A DNA stretch of 64,000 bases from SG8-41 sp036555615. Its GTDB lineage: Bacteria > Pseudomonadota > Gammaproteobacteria > Burkholderiales > SG8-41. The position numbers and the translations under genes are program-made. The stretch is from the NCBI GenBank assembly GCA_036555615.1, contig DATBKZ010000082.1:1-64000 (forward strand), written 5' to 3'. The notes under the pieces are model-generated. The model ran no database searches and had not been told where the DNA came from. It worked only from the letters and a program-made list of their open reading frames with translations. Position 1 is the first letter of the stretch. Every line of letters begins with the position of its first letter. Below are positions 57,833-64,000 of the stretch, piece by piece.

Positions 57833-58870
57833 TTACACGAGCTTGGCCAGAATTTCGTTCCACCTGTTATTGTCGTAGTTGAGGATCCTGTCCTGGATGC
57901 TCGAATAAGCCCTCTGTGAAATCTGATCGCGAAGCGCTCGATCGTTGATCAATGCCTGGATTTGATCGTGCCAATCTTCCGGGGACCACTCGCATAACAA
58001 GCCGTTAACCTTGTGGGAAACCGAAGATTCGTAGGGAGGAAGCCTGCTGTAGATGCCGGCTACCCCAAGAAACGCGAATTCGAGGTACTTGATGTCGGAC
58101 TTGCAGCGGTTGAAATCATCGTCTGCCAGCGGGCATAGACCGATGTCCAGGCGCAGTTTCGCCAGCCTTTCAGGGTGGCTTTCATAATGGTAATTGCTGG
58201 GAATGAACTGGCACTTGTCGGCTGGCAAAACGTCGAGAAGATTTTTCGCTCCTTCTCCGTACGCTATCCACATGACCGATTCATGCTGCTTCGCGATAGC
58301 GCCCACAACATCGCGCAGGATCCCGAAATCCTGCTCGTGGTGCTTGGACCCGACCATCCCGACCCGGATCCGGTCTTCCCCACCTCTCTTCTCCGTGCGC
58401 AAGTGCGGCTTCCAGATCCTCGGGTCCAATTGGTTTTCGATGACCTCGACGGATCGATTGGACGCCCTGAACACCTGCGCCAGTGGCGCAGTCGATACCG
58501 TGACCACATTCGCCAGTCGTGCACACTCAAAAATGTGTGGTGCGGCTTCCCGGTACCACGGCTTCTGGTGATGGTCTGGAATTAGCGGGATAGCATCGTC
58601 TGTTTCATACACAAGGTGCTTCTTCGAGGCACTGATTTCGCGAATGAAGTCGATGGTGTCCCGGCTCGGGAAGCCTCTCGTGATGATCACGACATCCGCC
58701 GCCCTCCAGCTCTCGGCGTCGACCATCAATTCGTCATTCACCATTTCACTCTCGACTGCGAGCGACGCACTGCGCTTCAGAAACGTGAGTGGCTGCACCA
58801 GTCGAATATAGGGGGACGGCTGGTCGATGTGGTCCCGGGTAAAAATCGATATTTTTAGCGGTCCGCCCAT
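57833..58870 (-). CDS. Glycosyltransferase-like protein
   Basis: 345 residues from the ATG at 58870 (GGPLKISIFTRDHIDQPSPY); an earlier start at 58909 is possible. GT-B-type architecture: ADVVIITRGFPSRDTIDFI, VYETDDAIPLIPDHH, VTVSTAPLAQVF, VIENQLDPRIWKP, RVGMVGSKHHEQDF, and C-terminal KSDIKYLEFAFLGVAGIYSR with a glycosyltransferase group 1 pattern. Probably builds the glycan that the neighbouring sulfotransferases modify. Confidence 0.8.
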   Translation of the reverse strand: MGGPLKISIFTRDHIDQPSPYIRLVQPLTFLKRSASLAVESEMVNDELMVDAESWRAADVVIITRGFPSRDTIDFIREISASKKHLVYETDDAIPLIPDHHQKPWYREAAPHIFECARLANVVTVSTAPLAQVFRASNRSVEVIENQLDPRIWKPHLRTEKRGGEDRIRVGMVGSKHHEQDFGILRDVVGAIAKQHESVMWIAYGEGAKNLLDVLPADKCQFIPSNYHYESHPERLAKLRLDIGLCPLADDDFNRCKSDIKYLEFAFLGVAGIYSRLPPYESSVSHKVNGLLCEWSPEDWHDQIQALINDRALRDQISQRAYSSIQDRILNYDNNRWNEILAKLV

Positions 58871-59047
58871 AATCCAGCACGATCGCCCTCGTCGGTGCAA
58901 TTCCTGCAAACCACTCCGCCAAACCGCCCTGGAGTCGTTCTACATTCGATCGCGGCAAGAATAATCTTGGCGCGACACGTCACTGAGCCAGACAGGCCGA
59001 TAATTCAGAACGGGTCTCCTTGGAAAACGCGGGTGAGCGCGCAGCGA

Positions 59048-59692
59048 TCAAATAGAGTAGGCGGTATCGGTCATCAACTTCGACGACAACCGCATCGCGG
59101 CTTTGGCGGTTGCGGGCAGTTCCCCTCCCCCGTGCGTGATGGCGCTCGTGGCGTGGCGGGCCTCGTCTTCCTTCATTTTCTCCAGCACCGCGCGGCTCTT
59201 CTCATCGGCCGCGGGCAGCCGCTGCAGGTGCCCTTCGAGATGCCTCACGACCTGGCGCTCGGTTTCCGCCAGGAATCCCAGGTTCCAACGGTCGCCCAGC
59301 AGCCCGGTCAGCGCGCCGATTGCGAATGAGCCCGCATACCACGCCGGGTTGAGGAGGCTCTTGCGCCCGCCGAGCGCCTCGATCCGGCGCTCGGTCCACG
59401 CCAGGTGATCGGTTTCTTCCTGCGCCGCGCGCTCGAGCGCCGCCCGCGCGCCCGGGTTGCGCGCGGTCAGCGCCTGGCCCTGATAGAGCGCCTGCGCGCA
59501 GATCTCGCCGGTGTGATTGACCCGCATCAACGCCGCTGCGTGCGCGCGCTGCTCGCCGGTCAACTCGGCCTCCGCCAATTCCTCGCCCGGCACCGGGCGC
59601 AACGACTGTGCCGGCGCGAAAACCGTACGCAGGCCCTTGTCGAAGGAGACGATCAGCTCGTCGAGCGTTGGCAATGGAGGTAGTGCAGACAT
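59048..59692 (-). CDS. coq7: 2-octaprenyl-3-methyl-6-methoxy-1,4-benzoquinol hydroxylase (Coq7)
   Basis: 214 residues from the ATG at 59692. Diiron carboxylate ligands: MRVNHTGEICAQALYQGQAL, AAQEETDHLAWTERRI and KMKEDEARHATSA (ExxH pairs). It performs a late ring hydroxylation in ubiquinone synthesis. Next to trpC on the same strand, separated by 24 bp. Confidence 0.96.
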   Translation of the reverse strand: MSALPPLPTLDELIVSFDKGLRTVFAPAQSLRPVPGEELAEAELTGEQRAHAAALMRVNHTGEICAQALYQGQALTARNPGARAALERAAQEETDHLAWTERRIEALGGRKSLLNPAWYAGSFAIGALTGLLGDRWNLGFLAETERQVVRHLEGHLQRLPAADEKSRAVLEKMKEDEARHATSAITHGGGELPATAKAAMRLSSKLMTDTAYSI

Positions 59693-59716
59693 GGTTCGAG
59701 TATAGCGCGGCAAGCC

Positions 59717-60511
59717 TCAGGCGGCACCAAACAGCCGCGCCAGCTCGGCGCCCGGGTCCGGTGCGCGCATGAGGGCTTCACCGACCAGGAAACAATTTAC
59801 GTTGCCTTTGCGCAGCGTCCGGACATTGGCCGGCGTCAGCACGCCGCTCTCGGTCACCACCAGGCGCCCGTCCGGGATCCCCGGCATGAGCTCCAGCGTG
59901 GTTTCGAGCCGCGTCTCGAACGTGCGCAAACTGCGGTTGTTGATGCCGATGAGAGGCGTTTTCAGCCGGAGCGCCTGCTCCAGCTCTCCTGCATCGTGCG
60001 CTTCGACCAGCACCGCCATGCCGAGTTCGCGCGCAAGCGCTTCCAGCTCCAGCATCCTTGAAACGTCGAGGGCGGCGACGATGAGCAGGATGCAATCCGC
60101 GCCTGCTGCGCGTGCCTCGTAGAGCTGGTAGGCCTCGATCGTGAAGTCCTTGCGCAGCACCGGCAGCGCGCATGCGGCGCGCGCCCGCGTCAGGTGCTCG
60201 AGCGCGCCCTGGAAGAACTGCTCGTCAGTCAGCACCGAGAGGCAGGCCGCTCCATGCCGCTCGTAGCTGGCCGCGATCGCAGAAGGGTCGTAGCGCTCGC
60301 GCAGCACCCCCCGGCTCGGGCTCGCCTTCTTGATCTCCGCGATGACGGCGGGCTTCCCGGACGTGATTCTACGGCGGAGCGCTCCTACAAAATCGCGCGG
60401 CGGCGGCGCCCGGCGTGCCTCCTCCCTGAGAATCGCCTGCTGCTTCGCCTTCCTTGCGCGTGCAACCTCCTCAGTCTTCACCGCGAGGATGCGCTGCAGC
60501 ACATCAGCCAT
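59717..60511 (-). CDS. trpC: Indole-3-glycerol phosphate synthase
   Basis: 264 residues. (Beta/alpha)8 barrel with VIAEIKKASPSRGVLRERYD, VLTDEQFFQGALEHL, LRKDFTIEAYQLYEARAAGA, LIGINNRSLRTFE and VVTESGVLTPANV. Monofunctional. Overlaps trpD by 8 bp; last gene of the trp operon in this window. Confidence 0.97.
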   Translation of the reverse strand: MADVLQRILAVKTEEVARARKAKQQAILREEARRAPPPRDFVGALRRRITSGKPAVIAEIKKASPSRGVLRERYDPSAIAASYERHGAACLSVLTDEQFFQGALEHLTRARAACALPVLRKDFTIEAYQLYEARAAGADCILLIVAALDVSRMLELEALARELGMAVLVEAHDAGELEQALRLKTPLIGINNRSLRTFETRLETTLELMPGIPDGRLVVTESGVLTPANVRTLRKGNVNCFLVGEALMRAPDPGAELARLFGAA

Positions 60512-61526
60512 GGGCTTGCGTGAATCCGACGAACGCGTCGAGCTTCTTCCGAGGCGCGCCGCTCGCGATCACCGCCTGGGCTTTCTGCACGCCCGCCACC
60601 AGGGTTGGGGCGAGCCCCGCGACGTAGATGCTCGCGCCCGCGTTTAACGCAACGATATCGCGCGCCGGGCCCGGCTCGTTGTTCAGGGCGGAGAGCACCA
60701 AGGCCTTCGACTGCTCGACGCTTTCCACCCGGATTGCGGCGCTGGCCGCCGCTTTCAATCCGAAATCCTGCGGAGCTACCTGGTACTCGCTGATCTTTCC
60801 GTCCTTGAGCTCTCCCACCAGGGTGGGTCCGGAAATCGATATCTCGTCCATTCCCTCCAGGCCGTGCACGACCATCACGTGGCGGCTGCCGAGCCGCTGC
60901 AGGACGCGCGCCTGGATGCCGACCAGATCGGGGTGAAATACGCCCATCAGCTCCAGCCGGGCACCCGCGGGATTGGTGAGTGGCCCAAGGATGTTGAAGA
61001 TCGTCTTGACGCCGAGCTCGCGCCGCACCGGCGCAGCGTGCTTCATCGCGCCGTGATGATGCGGCGCGAACATGAACCCCACACCCACCTCGTCGATGCA
61101 GCGGCCGATCGCTTCCGGCTTGAGATTGATGTTCGCGCCCAGCGCCTCCAGCACGTCCGCGCTGCCCGATTTGCTGGACACCGACCGGTTGCCGTGCTTG
61201 GCGACGCGTGCGCCGGCGGCCGCGCAGACGAAGGTTGCCGCCGTCGAGATATTGAAGGTGTGCGCGCCGTCGCCCCCGGTGCCGACGATATCGATGAGCT
61301 TGTCGGGATCGCTGACCGGGACTTTGGTCGCGAACTCACGCATCACTTCGGCCGCGGCGGCGATCTCGCCGATCGTCTCCTTCTTCACCCGCAGCCCGAC
61401 GATGATCGCCGCGATCAGCGTCGGCGAGACCTGCCCGCTCATGATGGCGCGCATGAGGGAGAGCATTTCCTCGCGGAAGATCTCGCGGTGCTCGATGACG
61501 CGGGTAAGCGCTTCCTGGGGTGTCAT
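60504..61526 (-). CDS. trpD: Anthranilate phosphoribosyltransferase
   Basis: 340 residues from the ATG at 61526 (TPQEALTRVIEHREIFREEM). Phosphoribosyl-pyrophosphate loop DIVGTGGDGAHTFNISTAAT, KHGNRSVSSKSGSADVLEAL, and NILGPLTNPAGA. The start overlaps the trpG stop by 4 bp. Confidence 0.97.
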   Translation of the reverse strand: MTPQEALTRVIEHREIFREEMLSLMRAIMSGQVSPTLIAAIIVGLRVKKETIGEIAAAAEVMREFATKVPVSDPDKLIDIVGTGGDGAHTFNISTAATFVCAAAGARVAKHGNRSVSSKSGSADVLEALGANINLKPEAIGRCIDEVGVGFMFAPHHHGAMKHAAPVRRELGVKTIFNILGPLTNPAGARLELMGVFHPDLVGIQARVLQRLGSRHVMVVHGLEGMDEISISGPTLVGELKDGKISEYQVAPQDFGLKAAASAAIRVESVEQSKALVLSALNNEPGPARDIVALNAGASIYVAGLAPTLVAGVQKAQAVIASGAPRKKLDAFVGFTQAHG

Positions 61527-62095
61527 GGGTTGCCTCTTTGCAGAAAATTTTTCAGCAACTGGTGGCCGTGCTCGGTCAGGATGGATTCGGGATGGAACTG
61601 CACGCCCTCGACCGCAAGCTCCCGGTGCCGCACGCCCATGATCTCGCCATCGTCGCTCCAGGCGCTGACCTCCAGGCAGGCGGGCAGGCTCGCCCGCTCG
61701 ATGGCGAGCGAATGATAGCGCGTCGCGGTGAACGGGTCCGGCAGCCCGCGAAATACCCCCCGCCCGTCGTGGCGTATGGCGCACGTCTTGCCGTGCATGA
61801 GCCGCCTGGCATGCACGATCCTCCCGCCCAACGCCTGCCCGATGGCCTGGTGCCCGAGACAGACACCCAAGATCGGGACCTTGCCCGCGAACTGCTTCAC
61901 CACTGGCACGGAAATGCCCGCTTCGCTCGGCGTGCAGGGGCCGGGAGAAATGACGATGTGCGCCGGCCGCAGCCGCTCGATGCCCTCGAGCGTGATCTCG
62001 TCGTTGCGCAGCACCTCCACCGCCTCGCCCAGCTCGCCGAAATACTGCACGAGGTTATAGGTGAAGGAATCGTAGTTATCGATCATCAACAACAT
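61523..62095 (-). CDS. trpG: Anthranilate synthase glutaminase subunit
   Basis: 190 residues. Class I glutamine amidotransferase with Cys nucleophile in LGVCLGHQAIGQALG and His/Glu in GVQFHPESILTEHG. It supplies ammonia to TrpE. Also usable by aminodeoxychorismate synthase in some bacteria. Confidence 0.97.
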   Translation of the reverse strand: MLLMIDNYDSFTYNLVQYFGELGEAVEVLRNDEITLEGIERLRPAHIVISPGPCTPSEAGISVPVVKQFAGKVPILGVCLGHQAIGQALGGRIVHARRLMHGKTCAIRHDGRGVFRGLPDPFTATRYHSLAIERASLPACLEVSAWSDDGEIMGVRHRELAVEGVQFHPESILTEHGHQLLKNFLQRGNP

Positions 62096-62104
62096 GGCGC
62101 GTCC

Positions 62105-63580
62105 CTAGTCGAGCCGCGTGTCGAGCCCGCCCTCGGCCATCTCGGCCGCGTGCAGGAGTGCTTTCGCCTTGTTCTGGGTCTCCTGCCACTCCGCCTCCGG
62201 CTGCGAATCGGCAACGATGCCGCCGCCCGCCTGCACGTAGAGCGTGCCGTTCTTCACCACCGCCGTGCGCAGCGCGATCGCGACGTCCATGTTGCCATGA
62301 AACCCGAGGTAGCCTACCGCCCCCGCGTAGATGCCGCGCTTGACGGGCTCCAGCTCGTCGATGATTTCCATCGCCCGCACCTTGGGCGCGCCGGAGACCG
62401 TTCCCGCTGGAAAGGTCGCGCGCAGCACGTCGACGGCGTTGAGGCCGGGCTTAAGCTTGCCTTCGACGTTCGATACGATGTGCATCACGTGCGAGTAGCG
62501 CTCGACCACCATTTGTTCCGTCACCCGCACGCTGCCGGTTTGCGCCACGCGGCCGGCGTCGTTCCGCCCCAGGTCAACCAGCATGATGTGCTCGGCGCGC
62601 TCCTTCTCGTCGGCCAGCAGCTCCTTCTCCAGGGCGGCGTCCTCCGCGGGCGTCGTGCCGCGGCGGCGCGTCCCCGCGATCGGCCTCACCGTCACCGTAT
62701 CGCCCTCGAGCCGCGCCAGGATCTCGGGCGAGGCCCCGACCACGTGGAAATCCCCCATGTCGAAGTAGTACATGTAGGGCGAGGGATTGATCGTGCGCAA
62801 TGCCCGGTAAAGGGCCAGCGGCGTCGCGCGAAACGGCTTCACCATGCGCTGCGAGGGCACTACTTGCATGATGTCCCCCTCGAAAACGTAGCGCTTCGCC
62901 TTCTCGACCGCGGCGTGATACGCCGCCTGCCCGAATCCCGAAACCGCCGCCTGTGAGGCGCCGCGCACGTCCGATGGGATCGCTACCGGCTCGCGCAGCC
63001 GCGCAAGGAGCTCCCGCAGCCGCGCGCGCGCGGCCTGGAATGCACCCGGCCGCCCCGGCTCGGCGTAGACCACCAGCGTGAGCTTCCCCGACAGGTTGTC
63101 GACGATCGCGATCTCCTCGGATACGAGCAGCAGGATGTCGGGAGTCCCCAGCTCGTCCGGCTTTTGCGTCGCCGCGAGCCGCCGCTCGATGTAGCGCACG
63201 GTGTCATAGCCGAAGTAGCCGACGAGTCCCCCGCAAAAGCGCGGCAGGCTTGCGTCCTGCACGACTCTGAAGCGGGCGAGATAGTCGCTGACGAACGCGA
63301 GCGGGTCCTTGACGCGCTGCGTGCTCACGACCTGCGTGCCGCGAATCTCCGAGCAGACATCGCCGCGGACTTCGAGCCGCGTTTCCGCCGGCAGCCCGAT
63401 GAACGAATAGCGCCCGAAGCGCTCGCCGCCCACGACCGACTCCAGCAAATAGGTATGAGGCCGGTTCGCGAGCTTGAGGTAGATGGAAAGCGGCGTGTCG
63501 AGATCGGCGAACGTCTCGAGCACCACGGGGACCCGGTTGTAGCCCGCCTGGGCGAGGCGGACGAACTCAGCTTCAGTCAT
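62105..63580 (-). CDS. trpE: Anthranilate synthase component I
   Basis: 491 residues. Chorismate-binding core: INPSPYMYYFDMGDFHVVGA, PIAGTRRRGTTPAEDAALEK, VDLGRNDAGRVAQTGSVRV, TFPAGTVSGAPKVRAMEIID and GVAIALRTAV-like end (DVAIALRTAVVKNG). The N-terminal LES element (YLLESVVGGERFGRYSFIG) binds Trp for feedback inhibition. Preceded by a leader-peptide attenuator. Confidence 0.97.
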   Translation of the reverse strand: MTEAEFVRLAQAGYNRVPVVLETFADLDTPLSIYLKLANRPHTYLLESVVGGERFGRYSFIGLPAETRLEVRGDVCSEIRGTQVVSTQRVKDPLAFVSDYLARFRVVQDASLPRFCGGLVGYFGYDTVRYIERRLAATQKPDELGTPDILLLVSEEIAIVDNLSGKLTLVVYAEPGRPGAFQAARARLRELLARLREPVAIPSDVRGASQAAVSGFGQAAYHAAVEKAKRYVFEGDIMQVVPSQRMVKPFRATPLALYRALRTINPSPYMYYFDMGDFHVVGASPEILARLEGDTVTVRPIAGTRRRGTTPAEDAALEKELLADEKERAEHIMLVDLGRNDAGRVAQTGSVRVTEQMVVERYSHVMHIVSNVEGKLKPGLNAVDVLRATFPAGTVSGAPKVRAMEIIDELEPVKRGIYAGAVGYLGFHGNMDVAIALRTAVVKNGTLYVQAGGGIVADSQPEAEWQETQNKAKALLHAAEMAEGGLDTRLD

Positions 63581-63610
63581 ACATCACTCCACGAAAACGG
63601 ACAGCGTTCG

Positions 63611-63640
63611 AAAACACGGGCGCGCTCAAAGCGCGCCGGG
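63611..63640 (-). terminator. Predicted trp attenuator hairpin
   Basis: Stem GGCGCGC/GCGCGCC (63619-63637) with a 5-nt loop; on the minus strand CGTGTTTTCG follows. It lies between the leader peptide and trpE, where the terminator of a classical trp attenuator sits. An alternative pairing CTGGC/GCCAG at the end of the leader peptide gene is visible. Confidence 0.65.
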
Positions 63641-63646
63641 GCCTGG

Positions 63647-63721
63647 CTAGCTGCGCCAGTGCCGCCAGCGGCGCCAGAGTAGGGCCGCGTGCTGCTCGAT
63701 TCCGTGATCCGCGTCGTGCAT
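63647..63721 (-). CDS. trpL: trp operon leader peptide
   Basis: A 24-codon frame MHDADHGIEQHAALLWRRWR then HWRS, with three Trp codons in the last nine residues. It ends 9 bases before the predicted attenuator hairpin and 66 bases before trpE. Such Trp-codon clusters are the hallmark of leader-peptide attenuation: scarce tRNA-Trp stalls the ribosome and prevents termination. No ribosome site is visible, but the ATG lies two bases after the gph stop (TAG-TC-ATG), so reinitiation is likely. Confidence 0.75.
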   Translation of the reverse strand: MHDADHGIEQHAALLWRRWRHWRS

Positions 63722-63723
63722 GA

Positions 63724-64000
63724 CTATGCTTTTTGAATCAGCCGGGTAGCCTCGATGAGGGACGCTACTATAGCATCAACGTCGAGCTCACGCACATCCT
63801 GCCCCTCGTTGTAGCCGTAATCGACGCAGAACACCAGGCAGCCGGCCGATCGCGCCGCCTCGACGTCATTCGCGGAATCGCCGATCATCAGCATGTCTCC
63901 CGGGACGATGCCAAAGCCGCGGCAGGCATGCAGCAACGGCTGCGGGTCCGGCTTCTTCTGGGGGAGCGTGTCGCCGGCTATGACCTGCTCGAAGCTCGAC
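63724..64000 (-). CDS. gph: Phosphoglycolate phosphatase, 3' part (N terminus beyond window)
   Basis: 92 visible codons of a HAD-family hydrolase: KKPDPQPLLHACRGF (motif III Lys) and MLMIGDSANDVEAARSAGCL (motif IV acidic pair), ending DAIVASLIEATRLIQKA. gph upstream of trpE is a common betaproteobacterial order. The frame is open to the window edge. Confidence 0.92.
   Translation of the reverse strand, partial: SSFEQVIAGDTLPQKKPDPQPLLHACRGFGIVPGDMLMIGDSANDVEAARSAGCLVFCVDYGYNEGQDVRELDVDAIVASLIEATRLIQKA

Overview
The window is high-GC, densely coded bacterial chromosome, most likely from a betaproteobacterium (Burkholderiales/Nitrosomonadales-like). The reasons are gene content and order: gph-trpEGDC, rplM-rpsI-argC-DUF6776-bactofilin-erpA-anmK-M23 peptidase-tyrS, an orphan Bug-type tricarboxylate-binding protein, coq7, fused mnmC and a double-length UvrA. 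No rRNA, tRNA, CRISPR array, transposase or phage gene was seen.

Layout. 1-13.7 kb: the 3' part of a doubled uvrA carrying several in-frame repeat insertions, a BenE-type transporter, a cyclic-diphosphoglycerate-synthase-like GTPase overlapping a carbamate kinase, a diiron (AurF-like) protein divergent from an AraC regulator, and mnmC. 13.7-25.5 kb: an rhlE-type DEAD-box helicase that appears to start at AUU behind a structured leader, a B12-dependent ribonucleotide reductase (nrdJ) behind a perfect FNR/ANR box, a glycine-zipper lipoprotein-like protein, an O-methyltransferase, a Bug protein, pdxH, a diguanylate cyclase, two exporters and a SWIB-domain protein. 25.8-38.7 kb: a phosphate/polyphosphate island made of pstSCAB-phoU, arsC, ppx, a CHAD protein coupled to ppk1, and phoB-phoR, with Pho boxes visible in front of pstS, ppk1 and phoB. 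38.7-45.6 kb: msrA, an unknown helical protein, an XRE-type regulator with a perfect palindrome at its promoter, two TPM-domain proteins, and a two-component system followed by a small secreted repeat protein with an 11-bp-period direct repeat upstream. 45.6-54.5 kb: housekeeping genes (tyrS, M23 peptidase, anmK, erpA, bactofilin, DUF6776, argC, rpsI, rplM, ydcF, osmC). 54.6-58.9 kb: a visibly AT-richer island of four putative sulfotransferases and one glycosyltransferase, probably acquired. 59-64 kb: coq7 and the trp operon (gph-trpL-trpEGDC), including a 24-codon leader peptide with three Trp codons and a terminator hairpin that together look like a classical attenuator.

Working together: PhoBR probably controls phosphate uptake (Pst), its own synthesis and polyphosphate synthesis (Ppk1). 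Ppx and CHAD handle polyphosphate, and ArsC, next to pstS, deals with arsenate that enters as a phosphate mimic. The FNR box on nrdJ ties the oxygen-independent reductase to low oxygen. The trp leader ties trpEGDC to tryptophan supply and may be translationally coupled to gph.
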